A stretch of DNA of 36,904 bases from a virus. This document shows, piece after piece, positions 6,264 through 15,066 of the stretch; the first letter of the stretch is position 1, and each line of letters starts with the position of its first letter. The DNA lies in the IMG/VR virus record IMGVR_UViG_3300024346_000225, positions 1 through 36,904 of that record; one strand, 5' to 3'. Made by a program: the position numbers and the translations under genes. The notes beneath the pieces are model-generated. The model was not told the DNA's origin, did no database searches, and saw nothing but the letters and a program-made list of their open reading frames with translations.

Positions 6264-6766
6264 TGGCAGCATCTAAAGATAGCGAGGTGAGAATTGGTAG
6301 GCCAACTGATTATAATGACGATCTTGTCATCTCTATGTGCGAGAGAATAGCGTCTGGTGAGTCGGTTAGGTCTATAACGTCTGATGAAGAAATGCCAGCA
6401 ATGGCTACGTTCTTTCGCTGGTTAAATGAGAAGCCTGAGTTTAAAGAGCAATACGCGACAGCTAAGGAGCTTGGGGCTGAAGCTTTGTTTGCTGAGATCA
6501 TTGGAATTGCTGATGATGGCACTAACGATTTAATGGAAAAGATAGGAAAAGATGGTGGGGCGATAGGATATCAAACTAATGGTGAAGTTATAGCTAGGTC
6601 AAGACTAAGGGTCGACACTCGCAAGTGGTATTTATCTAAAGTATTACCTAAAGTTTATGGTGACAAGCAAACCATCGAGAACACCCACTCATTCAGTCAG
6701 ATACCCGATGACGAGCTAAACAATCGAATAAAGGCGCTAGAGAATGAACTCAAAAGCCAAGATTGA
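6263..6766 (+). CDS. terS: Terminase small subunit (Sf6 gp1-like)
   Basis: A 167-residue DNA-recognition subunit of the packaging motor. The N-terminal half has the Sf6-type pattern GRPTDYNDDLVISMCERIASGESVR (start about residue 12) followed by MPAMATFFRWLNEKPEFKEQY, an HTH-like DNA-binding unit; the middle (EALFAEIIGIADDG) is the oligomerisation region; a basic RSRLRVDTRKWYLSKVLPKVYGDK follows; the C-terminus is acidic and polar and probably contacts the large subunit. Sf6 and P22 use headful packaging from a pac site in or near this gene; the same is likely here. It overlaps terL by 23 bases. Confidence 0.92.
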   Translation: MAASKDSEVRIGRPTDYNDDLVISMCERIASGESVRSITSDEEMPAMATFFRWLNEKPEFKEQYATAKELGAEALFAEIIGIADDGTNDLMEKIGKDGGAIGYQTNGEVIARSRLRVDTRKWYLSKVLPKVYGDKQTIENTHSFSQIPDDELNNRIKALENELKSQD

Positions 6767-8204
6767 ATACTTGCAGCTGCTTGAAGAGCAGGTAAAGCGA
6801 AAGAAGGCGACCATGTATATTAGGCGCTTCAATCAGCTCTATGATTGGCAAAAGCAATTTATAACGTCAACTGGTGACTACTTCGAGTGCTGTCTATGTG
6901 CGGGTAATCAGATCGGGAAAACATTTCTGGGCACGTACATTGATGCCTGTCACTTGCTGGGTGAGTATCCAGAAGACTGGCAAGGTCATAAGTTTGACTT
7001 CGCTCCGATGTGTTGGGGCTTGGGCTATTCAATGGAAAAGACCCGAGACCTGCTGCAAACTGCGCTGTTTGGAAAGTATACCGGTAGTCAATTTGAAGGT
7101 GGATTAGTACCTAAGGATAGAATAATAAACTGGGAAAGCGCCACAGGAACGCCAAACGCCATGCGATCTGTTCGCGTTAGGCATGCGAGTGGCGGCGTAT
7201 CAACCATGCAGCTATGGTCATACAGTCAAGGTCAGCATGCAATCATGGGTGACGTTGTAGACTGGGTTCATATTGACGAAGAGCCGACAGACGCAAAAAT
7301 TAGGCCGCAAGTTCTAACTCGCACAGTAAACGGTGATAAGGGCAAAGGCGGAAGGGTTATTTACACGTTTACGCCAGAAAATGGCAGAACTGAGCTTGTG
7401 GTTCAGTTTATGGATAACCCTAGCTCGTCTCAGTTCTTTATGATGAAAGGGTGGTCTGATGCACCTCACATCACAAAAGAAAAAGCCGAACGAATGCTAG
7501 AGGCGTTCCCTACCCACCAGCGCGAAATGCGAACCAAAGGCGTACCAATGCTTGGTCACGGTCGAATCTATGATCTAAGCGAGGATTACATTACTTGTGA
7601 CGCATTTGAAATACCTAGCCATTTTTTTGTTATCGATGGCATGGATTTTGGCTGGGATCATCCACAGGCACACGTGCAGTTGGTTGAAGACCGAGACAAT
7701 GGCATGTTTTACCTAACAAGAGCATACAAAGAGCGAAAGCAATCAGCCAATGACGCTTGGGGGTCAGTCAAGGTGTGGGCTAGTGACGTACCAACAGCGT
7801 GGCCTCACGACGGGCTACAGCATGAAAAAGGACGTGACGCAGGCGTTCAGCAGAAACAACATTACAGTGACGCTGGGTTTACAATGCTTCACAGCCACGC
7901 GACATGGCCTAGCGGCGGGAACACAGTGGAGGACGGACTATATGAGCTTAACGACTTGCTGATGAAGGGAAAGCTTAAGGTATTTAAGGGATTGAGACAT
8001 ATTCTAGATGAAATGCTACAATATCACAGAGATGAAAAAGGCAAGATAGTCAAGTCAAATGATGACTGCTTGGATGCACTTCGATACGCATATATGATGC
8101 GGAGATTTGCAAAAAGGGAAGGCGATCTTGGAGAATCAAAAAACCATTATATTCCACCAGTAATCAAGCCGCAGGGCCGAATAAATGCAAATAGAAGATA
8201 TTAA
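6744..8204 (+). CDS. terL: Terminase large subunit (ATPase and nuclease)
   Basis: A 486-residue packaging motor protein, of normal length for the P22/Sf6 group. The ATPase domain shows the Walker A-like AGNQIGKT (53-60) and Walker B VHIDEE (175-180) followed by the coupling region YTFTPENG (207-214). The nuclease domain opens with FVIDGMDFGWDHP (295-307), carrying the first acidic metal ligands, and ends with SNDDCLDALRYAYMM, the usual C-terminal acidic motif. It docks on the portal, pumps DNA with ATP and cuts when the head is full. It overlaps terS upstream and portal downstream by about 20 bases each, consistent with stoichiometric coupling. Confidence 0.95.
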   Translation: MNSKAKIEYLQLLEEQVKRKKATMYIRRFNQLYDWQKQFITSTGDYFECCLCAGNQIGKTFLGTYIDACHLLGEYPEDWQGHKFDFAPMCWGLGYSMEKTRDLLQTALFGKYTGSQFEGGLVPKDRIINWESATGTPNAMRSVRVRHASGGVSTMQLWSYSQGQHAIMGDVVDWVHIDEEPTDAKIRPQVLTRTVNGDKGKGGRVIYTFTPENGRTELVVQFMDNPSSSQFFMMKGWSDAPHITKEKAERMLEAFPTHQREMRTKGVPMLGHGRIYDLSEDYITCDAFEIPSHFFVIDGMDFGWDHPQAHVQLVEDRDNGMFYLTRAYKERKQSANDAWGSVKVWASDVPTAWPHDGLQHEKGRDAGVQQKQHYSDAGFTMLHSHATWPSGGNTVEDGLYELNDLLMKGKLKVFKGLRHILDEMLQYHRDEKGKIVKSNDDCLDALRYAYMMRRFAKREGDLGESKNHYIPPVIKPQGRINANRRY

Positions 8205-10269
8205 AGATCTGGTACAAACTTCGGATTCTGTCACGAATGCAACCCGTGAAGAAGCAAGCACAATGCTGTTTTTTGGCCGTGCAAATCAATGGGATGACTT
8301 CGGCTATGACGGTGTGCAGCTTCAATACCGTGGCCAATTCGACATCATTAAGCCTAAGCGCAATAAAATACTTGCAGAGCTATGGCAATCACCGCCGCAG
8401 GTCGAATTTAAAGCGCGTGATGGCGCCAACCCTGACACTGCTGAAATACTAAACGGTAAGTTTAGAAACGACATGATCAGAGGGGAGGAATCAATCGAGA
8501 CGATGATTCAAGACCAAGTTGATTGTGGATTTGGTGCGTTTAGGTTCTGTACTGAATACGAATCACGCAATAACGACATGAACGACCACCAACGTATAAC
8601 CCCAAAGCCAATCAATGAAGCTAACAACGTTGTTTATATGGACGCCGGTGCACGCACTAAAGACAAGTCTGATGCTCGTTGGGGTTTGATTATATCCACG
8701 TTCAGCACTGACTCATGGAAGCACTATTGCAAAGAGATAGGTATTGATTGCGATGAGAATGAAGCGCCACCTGTGTTTAAACAGCCAAATACATCTAACA
8801 ACTGGTTATGGGGTGGCGCTAATACTAATGAAATAAAAATCGGCGAGTTCTATCATAGAGAGCGTAAACGTGAACGTGTTCTAAAGTTTGAAGACCCCTT
8901 GGGTGAGTCGATTATTATCAAGCAAAAAGAGCTAAAGGCTCGCATGGATGAGATTGAGGACGGCGGCTATTTGCGGGTTGGCGAGAAGTTTACTGATCGG
9001 TGGATAGTAACTAAATATATTGTTGACGGTGACAAGGTACTCAAGAAGCAGACGATACCAGGTGAATACATTCCTATTGTGTGCGCATATGGTGACTGGT
9101 CATACATCGAAGGCCGCGAGCTATGGAGAGGCATCTATTGGGATGCTCAGGACGCACAACGCTTACATAATGGACTAATGAGCTACACAACCGACATCGT
9201 TATGAAAGGCCCTAGACAGAAGCCAATCCTTCCTGCCGGAATGATCCAAGGTAAGGAAACTTATTGGACTGACGCGGGACCGGATGACAATTTCCCGTAT
9301 AAGTTGATTAATGATTTAAACCCAACAACTGGCAATCCTTATGACGCGAGCCAGATAGGCTACATGCAGCCACCGGCCATGCCAGCAGCACAAGCCCAGT
9401 TGATGCAGCTAGTACGCCAGTCTGTAGATGACGTTACGGGCGGAACGATTGACCAAGACATGATGATGAATGGCCAAGTCACTGAAGGTCAGATCATGGC
9501 CGCTCAGAAGTCGAGCAATATGGAGTCATTCCTATATCAAAACAGTCTATCACTTGCAACTAAGCAGGCCGGTAGGATTTGGCTATCAATGTTCAAGGAC
9601 TTGAATGATGGTGAGCAAGAGGTAACAGTGACCAAGATTGACGGATCGGAAGATACCGCCACGCTAATGAAATCAGAGTTTAATTACGAAACTGGCAAAG
9701 AAGAGATCGAGAACGACATTAATGTTGGCTCGTTCGAGGTGTACGTTGATACTGGTCCAAGCTATTCAAGCGTTCGTGAACAAGCAGAGGCAGAGCTGCA
9801 ATCTATGGCGACAGCGTTACAGGGAACCCCAGAGGGCCAGATACTACTACTTAGTTACATGGCAATCAAAGACGCACCAGGGTTTAAAGACATCCGTAAA
9901 TGGGCCAATAATCAATTGATTTTACAGGGAATTAAGGAACCACAGTCTGACGACGAAATAGAAATGTTTGAACAGGCACAGCAGGCAGTACAAGAGCAGG
10001 GACAACAACCCGATCCTAATATGGCGCTAGCTAACGCAGAGCAAGCTAAGGCTGATGCAAGCATGGCCAAGGTTCAATCTGATGCCGCCAACAATACCGC
10101 TAAGAACCAAATTGACGCATTCAATGCAGAGAGTAAGCGGATTGACGTAATAGCTAGCAATAAACTTAAGCAGGTTGATGCCGCTAAGACCGCGAGTGAG
10201 ATAAAAGGCAATGAGCTTGACAATATAGGTAAGCTAGCTGATAGGTTTATGGGACTGCCTGTTCAATAG
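8185..10269 (+). CDS. P22-type portal protein
   Basis: A 694-residue protein, close to the 725 residues of P22 gp1. The N-terminal part is clearly of this family: FFGRANQWDDFGYDGVQLQYRG (about 29-50), IIKPKRNKILAEL, KDKSDARWGL. The middle includes EYIPIVCAYGDWSYIEGREL and PRQKPILP. The C-terminal 100 residues are alanine- and glutamine-rich helices, the equivalent of the P22 barrel that extends into the head. Twelve copies form the DNA channel at the head vertex and anchor terminase, then gp4-type connector. It is followed by a 113-base leader that contains tandem hairpins before the scaffold gene. Confidence 0.95.
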   Translation: MQIEDIKDLVQTSDSVTNATREEASTMLFFGRANQWDDFGYDGVQLQYRGQFDIIKPKRNKILAELWQSPPQVEFKARDGANPDTAEILNGKFRNDMIRGEESIETMIQDQVDCGFGAFRFCTEYESRNNDMNDHQRITPKPINEANNVVYMDAGARTKDKSDARWGLIISTFSTDSWKHYCKEIGIDCDENEAPPVFKQPNTSNNWLWGGANTNEIKIGEFYHRERKRERVLKFEDPLGESIIIKQKELKARMDEIEDGGYLRVGEKFTDRWIVTKYIVDGDKVLKKQTIPGEYIPIVCAYGDWSYIEGRELWRGIYWDAQDAQRLHNGLMSYTTDIVMKGPRQKPILPAGMIQGKETYWTDAGPDDNFPYKLINDLNPTTGNPYDASQIGYMQPPAMPAAQAQLMQLVRQSVDDVTGGTIDQDMMMNGQVTEGQIMAAQKSSNMESFLYQNSLSLATKQAGRIWLSMFKDLNDGEQEVTVTKIDGSEDTATLMKSEFNYETGKEEIENDINVGSFEVYVDTGPSYSSVREQAEAELQSMATALQGTPEGQILLLSYMAIKDAPGFKDIRKWANNQLILQGIKEPQSDDEIEMFEQAQQAVQEQGQQPDPNMALANAEQAKADASMAKVQSDAANNTAKNQIDAFNAESKRIDVIASNKLKQVDAAKTASEIKGNELDNIGKLADRFMGLPVQ

Positions 10270-10308
10270 TTTTTATCTATCAAACTATGATGTACAATAG
10301 CTTTAATA

Positions 10309-10360
10309 AATACCGAGTGCGGCGGTTTCCGCATATACCGAGTTCAGCGGTTTACTGAAT
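10309..10360 (+). promoter_or_regulatory. Tandem covarying RNA hairpins upstream of scaffold gene
   Basis: Two successive units both read TACCGAG, then a stem, then a CGGTTT loop, then the other stem side. Unit 1 pairs GTGCGG (10317-10322) with CCGCAT (10329-10334). Unit 2 pairs GTTCAG (10342-10347) with CTGAAT (10355-10360). The loops agree but the stems differ while keeping pairing, the mark of selected RNA structure. They lie in the 113-base portal-scaffold gap, 23 bases before the scaffold start. P22 scaffold is known to control its own synthesis, so this is a candidate translational operator; that is inference. Confidence 0.6.
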
Positions 10361-10382
10361 TTGCTAGTAAGGGCATAAGCTT

Positions 10383-11360
10383 ATGAGTTTAGAAGATTTA
10401 AGACGCCAAGTTGAAGAAGAGGAATCAGCAGAAGACCAGCCAAAGGTTGAGGTTGAAGAAGCTGTAGCGGTAGAGCCTGAAGATGAAACGCAGAGCGAAG
10501 GCGACGAATCTGAAGAGACTAACGATGATTTCGATTTTGAGATAGATGGCGAAGAACCCAAGCAAGATAAGCCAACGCCAGAACAGGCGATGCTTTATAA
10601 ACTAACTAAGAAGTCCAAAAAGCTATCTGAAGCCAAGAGTGAGAATGAACAGCTACGGGAAGAAATAGAGGCACTAAAGGCCGGCATGGTGACGCAAAAG
10701 CCTCAACCTAAGCCACAGCAGCAACGCCCAACACCTATACTTCCTGATCTGTATGAGGATTTTAATGGCGACCGAGCTAAATACTCTCAAGCAATTAATG
10801 AGTATTTTAATCAGGTTAACCAGCAAAACCAAAACGCAGTGCAGGCTCAGCAGCAAACTCTAAAGCAGAAGCAAGTTGAACAAGATAGAGCGGTGCGACT
10901 GGCTAAGCGGTCGGCAGACTTCATAACAGCGTCAAAGCTGAATGAAGACAAAGCGACTGATTTCATTCAGTGCGGCATTGAGTCACTTGATACCTTGACA
11001 GGCATCAATGGTGGTGGTCTTTATCTATTGGACAGTGTTGGCGAAGATAGCGAGAAATTGGCTTATTACTTGGGTAAAAATCCGGCTGAACTCAACAGAA
11101 TTAAAGAATGGCTCGAAGAAGACAGTACCGGCTTAAAAGCAATTGCAAACATGACACGAATCGTCACGCAAAAGCTAAAGCCAAAAACTAGTAAATCCAC
11201 TAAAACGTTGGAGCCTGATGAACCGCTAACCGGTTCAACTTCAACAAAGAATGCCGGTGAATTGCAACGTAAGTATGATGACGCCATTTCTAGAGGTCAG
11301 ATGGATAAGATAATGGCAATTAGAAGCGAAGCGAGATCTAAAGGCGTTCAGCTAAATTAA
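10383..11360 (+). CDS. P22-type scaffolding protein
   Basis: A 325-residue protein between portal and coat, about the length of P22 gp8 (303). The first 65 residues are extremely acidic (DETQSEGDESEETNDDFDF region), then a long predicted helix (KKSKKLSEAKSENEQLREEIEALK, about 77-100), a proline/glutamine linker, and a second helical region rich in glutamine (NQQNQNAVQAQQQTLKQKQVEQ). The C-terminus is basic (SRGQMDKIMAIRSEARSKGVQLN), as needed for coat binding in P22. It directs procapsid assembly and then leaves the head. Its leader has two tandem hairpins that may regulate it. Confidence 0.85.
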   Translation: MSLEDLRRQVEEEESAEDQPKVEVEEAVAVEPEDETQSEGDESEETNDDFDFEIDGEEPKQDKPTPEQAMLYKLTKKSKKLSEAKSENEQLREEIEALKAGMVTQKPQPKPQQQRPTPILPDLYEDFNGDRAKYSQAINEYFNQVNQQNQNAVQAQQQTLKQKQVEQDRAVRLAKRSADFITASKLNEDKATDFIQCGIESLDTLTGINGGGLYLLDSVGEDSEKLAYYLGKNPAELNRIKEWLEEDSTGLKAIANMTRIVTQKLKPKTSKSTKTLEPDEPLTGSTSTKNAGELQRKYDDAISRGQMDKIMAIRSEARSKGVQLN

Positions 11361-11373
11361 ATAGGAAACTATA

Positions 11374-12624
11374 ATGGCTAACGAAACACTAAAGACGCTT
11401 ATTAGCTTGTATGACAAGACAGCGCGACAAATGGAAAACAACTTTTCATATGCCCAATCAGTGGAAGTTGATACCCATCCCGGCACGCAACTACAAAATG
11501 CAAACAACGTCTATTGGCGTAATGTTGAGCAGCAACGACCTGGCTTTCAAGGCTGGGATGCAACAGGCTTAGAGGCTCCAATTATCGAACAGGGCTACCC
11601 GCTGGCGCTGTCCGAGCCTTGGAACGACTTTATTCCTGTTCGTGTTGATGACTTGCGTGATAAAGGGTTCTTAGAGCGCGCTTCGCGTGCATCTGCCGAT
11701 AAGCAAAACTCAATCTTGAATAAAGGCGTGTCAAACTTAGTTACTACTACCGGCTCACTGTATTACGAATCAAACTCAACCGATTTTGATTTTGTTGCAG
11801 AAGCCGATACGCTAATGACTGAGCGTCAAGCTTACCGTGGCATGGGCAGCTCGTTTTTCCTAACGCCACGTAACAACCAGTTGATGGCTGGTAACTTGGC
11901 ATCGCGTACGCTTTATCCAGAAAACCGATCAGAAAAAGCCTACGGAACTGCCTTAATTGGCGAGAACGTTGCTGGCTTTGACTTGTTGCGTGCTCCGACC
12001 TACGGAACGGTGGCAGCTTCTGCTTATAGCTCAACCATCTCGGCTGACGTTCTGAACATTCCTGAGGGTGCCGACGTGTCTGGCGCGTCACCGGTCAATA
12101 TCGACTATCGATTGGGCACTGTACCGGTAGCGTCTGCTGCTGGTTTAGCTGTTGGTGATGTTGTAACGATGGGCGTTAACTCTGTCGGCATTAGCGATAA
12201 GACTGATACTGGACAGTTGATGACGTTTAAGGTTACAGCTATCAATGGAACTACTGTTAGCGTATTTCCAAAGCCAATCGCCATTGGCCAAGCTGGCATT
12301 ACGCCTGAACAGGAAGCTTATGCAAACATTGCATCGCCTATCCTTTCAGGCGCAACCATCGCAGCAGTTAACGTCACGGGCGGCCAAGCGAATGCATTCT
12401 GGGCTAATGACTCAATCTGTGTTGTTAATGGTGATGCGCCCCTTGAGTTGCTAAATGATTTTGACGGGATGAAGGTTGTGTCTGAAACATTAGCTAACGG
12501 CGTTAAGCTATACATGGCGTATGATGCAAACCTTGCAACGTTAAACTGCCGTGTTCGTATGTTCACATGGTATGGCTTAGTTAATAAAGACCCAAGCCGA
12601 AACGGTGTAGCAATTAAAATCTAA
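11374..12624 (+). CDS. Major capsid protein (P22 gp5-like)
   Basis: A 416-residue HK97-fold coat protein; P22 gp5 has 430. Family landmarks are VYWRNVEQQRPGFQGWD (near 46-62), NDFIPVRVDDLRD (about 84-96), FDFVAEADTLM, MGSSFFLTPRNNQLM and a closing CRVRMFTWYGLVNKDPSRNGVAI. The region around 240-310 (VDYRLGTVPVASAAGLAVGDVVT... onward) corresponds to the inserted I-domain of P22 coat. It forms the icosahedral shell with scaffold. A ribosome site AGGAAA precedes the start and a strong terminator-like hairpin follows the stop, fitting the high output expected of the coat gene. Confidence 0.95.
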   Translation: MANETLKTLISLYDKTARQMENNFSYAQSVEVDTHPGTQLQNANNVYWRNVEQQRPGFQGWDATGLEAPIIEQGYPLALSEPWNDFIPVRVDDLRDKGFLERASRASADKQNSILNKGVSNLVTTTGSLYYESNSTDFDFVAEADTLMTERQAYRGMGSSFFLTPRNNQLMAGNLASRTLYPENRSEKAYGTALIGENVAGFDLLRAPTYGTVAASAYSSTISADVLNIPEGADVSGASPVNIDYRLGTVPVASAAGLAVGDVVTMGVNSVGISDKTDTGQLMTFKVTAINGTTVSVFPKPIAIGQAGITPEQEAYANIASPILSGATIAAVNVTGGQANAFWANDSICVVNGDAPLELLNDFDGMKVVSETLANGVKLYMAYDANLATLNCRVRMFTWYGLVNKDPSRNGVAIKI

Positions 12625-12629
12625 CTGAC

Positions 12630-12648
12630 GGGGGCGAAAGCCCCCTTT
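12630..12648 (+). terminator. Intrinsic terminator after coat gene
   Basis: GGGGGC (12630-12635), a GAAA tetraloop (12636-12639), GCCCCC (12640-12645) and then TTT. Five bases after the coat stop. The T tract is short, so it may attenuate rather than fully stop transcription, lowering expression of neck and tail genes relative to coat. Confidence 0.8.
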
Positions 12649-12658
12649 CTGAGGTCGT

Positions 12659-12949
12659 ATGCAATACCTATACACGAACAAACCAGACAAGCACTGTCAC
12701 AAGGTTAAAGGCGTTTTCGGTCGCCCAGTTCAAACATGCCATATTGAAGAGCTGCTGAAAGCTGGATGGGTTCGAGACCCAAGCAAAGTTCAAACTGAAG
12801 AAAAAAAGCCAGGCCGAGACGAATTAGCATTAAGCCTTGGCATAGATTTATTTGACGAAGACGGTAACAAGCTACATTACAAGTTGATTGATTCAGCTAT
12901 CAAAGAGGCTCAAAACAATGTCGAGCATAAAGAAGGGCGGATTAGCTAG
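12659..12949 (+). CDS. Hypothetical head-neck region protein
   Basis: A 96-residue protein between coat and the gp4-like gene. It begins MQYLYTNKPDKHCHKVKGVF, then QTCHIEELLKAGWVRDP, resembling a small alpha/beta fold with a helix before AGW; the C-terminal half is acidic then helical. Genes of this size and N-terminal pattern are common after coat in P22-like marine phages. It may be a head completion or decoration protein. GAGG 8 bases before ATG is the ribosome site. The end overlaps the next gene by 32 bases. Confidence 0.65.
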   Translation: MQYLYTNKPDKHCHKVKGVFGRPVQTCHIEELLKAGWVRDPSKVQTEEKKPGRDELALSLGIDLFDEDGNKLHYKLIDSAIKEAQNNVEHKEGRIS

Positions 12950-13412
12950 GCGCATTCATAAGGCGCTTGGACTAAATACCCGATTTGTAGAAGCGGACCC
13001 TACCCAAGTGATTGATACGCTCACCACTGTTAATGACTGGATGATGTCAGAGAATGGCATAGGTCGTCGCCTTGGCTGGAATGCAGATAGCCCTAACGTT
13101 GATCCAGATCCAGAAGACGAAACCGGCCTTCCAGACTGGGCGGTTCTCGGCGTTACGTACAATTGCGCCTTGGTTGTTGCTCCTTATTTCGACAAAGAAC
13201 CGTCACAGCTAATCGTGTCTACCGCAATGCGCGGGATGCAAACAATCGTGCAAAGAACTATCGAGCTACAGACCGTTCAATACCCTTGCGGAATGCCAAG
13301 AGGCCAAGGTAATAGAACGACCTATGGTAACCGATACTTCACCAAACAGGATCGAATAGAGACGTTTAACGACTTCTTGAAAGATGAAGGCGGCGAGGTT
13401 ATCACGTCATGA
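12918..13412 (+). CDS. P22 gp4-like tail accessory / head completion protein
   Basis: A 164-residue protein; P22 gp4 has 166. The start at ATG 12918 is preferred over one 30 bases upstream because AAGAGG precedes it. The chain has helices around DPTQVIDTLTTVNDWMMSENGIG and the family-typical YNCALVVAPYF and YPCGMPRGQGNRTTYGN; the last corresponds to YPSRMPTGSGN in P22 gp4. In P22 this protein binds the portal after packaging and begins tail assembly, and it has been reported to have peptidoglycan hydrolase activity. Its place directly before gp10 fits. Confidence 0.85.
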   Translation: MSSIKKGGLARRIHKALGLNTRFVEADPTQVIDTLTTVNDWMMSENGIGRRLGWNADSPNVDPDPEDETGLPDWAVLGVTYNCALVVAPYFDKEPSQLIVSTAMRGMQTIVQRTIELQTVQYPCGMPRGQGNRTTYGNRYFTKQDRIETFNDFLKDEGGEVITS

Positions 13413-14827
13413 GGCTGCCACTATTAAAAGGGATGAAGATTGACGGTGACTCGGAATGGAGAGACTCACTTCCGGTCAATATGGTTGCTTTCGAACAGCA
13501 GGTAGACGGTGACGCTTACTACCTTCGTACACTTGACGGCCTTAGAGATTACTCTACAGCTATCAGTGTGGACCGTGGCAGTATGTGGTCAGATCGGTTT
13601 AATATTCATGCAAGGGTATCTGGTGATAAATTAATTTCAGTTGATCAATTCGGTGCCGTGGCTGAGTTATCGGCGACAACTATTGCCGGCTCATCACAGG
13701 TTCAATTTGCCACATCATTCAACTCTATAGCATTCATTGCTAACGGTGAATATTACCGATATGACCCTATTGGCCTAACGCTAACCCAGATAGCAAAACC
13801 TGTTGGCGCTGGTTATTACACTGACATTACTTGGATTGATGGTTATTACGTTCTATGTGATAGCGAAAACCTATGGTCCACCAATATAGCTGACGAAACG
13901 ATAATAAGCCCAATTTCGTCAGCAGGTTCTGATTTTACCCCTGATGATGTTGTTGCTGTTGGTAAGTCAACTGACAATAAACTTATAGCATTTAATCGTT
14001 ACAGTACGGAAAGATTTGCAAATAATGCCGGCCCACAATTCCCATTTGCCCGACTGCCTAGCGCAGCGATACCTATTGGCATAGTTGGACCAAAAGCAAG
14101 GGTGAGCATCGGTGATGGTACGTGGGCGGTATTTGGCGGTTCTAAAGAGAATTCACCGACGTTCTATCTACTAACCAACTCATACCAAAAAATATCAACC
14201 GGCGAGATCGATACAATAATCGATGGGTATTCAGATTTTCAGTTGACTAATATTCAATTGGAAATCAGGGATACGCGCGACCAGAGGTTACTTATCTGCC
14301 ACCTGCCAAGCGACGTTCTAGTTTACGATGTGACGTTAAGCGGAATAGTTGGCCAGCCGATATGGTACCGGTGGCGGTCTGAAGATAACCCGTGGCGTGG
14401 TATTAATGGCGTTTACGATCCAAGATCTGTCGGTGATTCGTCCTCTGCTTGGATTTACGGCGATAAGCAAGATGGTAGGCTAGGAAAGTTAGACACAACT
14501 ATATGCACACAGTATGGCGTTGATTTGGAATGGTCGTGCTCTTCGCCATTAGTTGTTGTTGGTGGGACTATTGCGTACCTAGAAGTGCTAAGCACTCCAG
14601 GACATACAATAACCGGAAATCCAAAGGTTTTTATCAGTACAACTAGAGACGGCGTTCTGTTTGGACCGGAGGTAATAATTAGCGCCGGCTCTGTAGGCCA
14701 GTATCAAAAACGAATCATTGCACTAAGGCTTGGCGATTACCCGCTCTGGTTTGGCGTTAAGATGCGCGGGTACAGTAGCGCAGTGACAAGCCTTGCAGCT
14801 TTAGAAATTGACACGAGAATGCCATGA
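13409..14827 (+). CDS. P22 gp10-like packaged-DNA stabilisation / tail hub protein
   Basis: A 472-residue protein, the same length as P22 gp10. It opens with LPLLKGMKIDGDSEWRDSLPVNMVAF, corresponding to the P22 MKGM...DYLPVNM start, and has repeated beta-blade-like segments (FIANGEYYRYD, TDITWIDGYYVLCDSENLW, RLLICHLPSDVLVYDV). The C-terminus carries FISTTRDGVLFGPE, matching LFLSATTDGINYG in P22. In P22 six copies extend the neck beneath gp4 and seal the DNA. It overlaps gp4-like by 4 bases and the next gene by 4. Confidence 0.93.
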   Translation: MRLPLLKGMKIDGDSEWRDSLPVNMVAFEQQVDGDAYYLRTLDGLRDYSTAISVDRGSMWSDRFNIHARVSGDKLISVDQFGAVAELSATTIAGSSQVQFATSFNSIAFIANGEYYRYDPIGLTLTQIAKPVGAGYYTDITWIDGYYVLCDSENLWSTNIADETIISPISSAGSDFTPDDVVAVGKSTDNKLIAFNRYSTERFANNAGPQFPFARLPSAAIPIGIVGPKARVSIGDGTWAVFGGSKENSPTFYLLTNSYQKISTGEIDTIIDGYSDFQLTNIQLEIRDTRDQRLLICHLPSDVLVYDVTLSGIVGQPIWYRWRSEDNPWRGINGVYDPRSVGDSSSAWIYGDKQDGRLGKLDTTICTQYGVDLEWSCSSPLVVVGGTIAYLEVLSTPGHTITGNPKVFISTTRDGVLFGPEVIISAGSVGQYQKRIIALRLGDYPLWFGVKMRGYSSAVTSLAALEIDTRMP

Positions 14828-15066
14828 ATAATCAGCTAGGATCACCCCAAGTTTCCTACGGCGACTTAGAGCGACTAGGCTGGCCAAACTCTTTAATTGA
14901 CGACTACCAATCTATTAGGGATCAATTTACGCCATTGCGCGGAGCAGCGGCAGACCCGAATAACATTTACCGGTCAAACCTTAGTGGCATGTATATTGAT
15001 TTAACACTAAAGGTGATCTGGTTTAATCCAACTGCGGGGGCATTAATTGGATGGGTGGCGCTGTAA
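14824..15066 (+). CDS. Small protein in the position of the P22 tail needle
   Basis: An 80-residue protein in the gp10-gp14 gap, where P22 encodes the 233-residue tail needle gp26. It does not look like a needle: no long heptad region, but an N-terminal segment LGSPQVSYGDLERLGWPNSLIDDY, a loop PNNIYRSNLSGMYID, and a C-terminal hydrophobic end FNPTAGALIGWVAL. It could be a short plug or a structural accessory. No family is recognised. It overlaps both neighbours. Confidence 0.65.
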   Translation: MNNQLGSPQVSYGDLERLGWPNSLIDDYQSIRDQFTPLRGAAADPNNIYRSNLSGMYIDLTLKVIWFNPTAGALIGWVAL

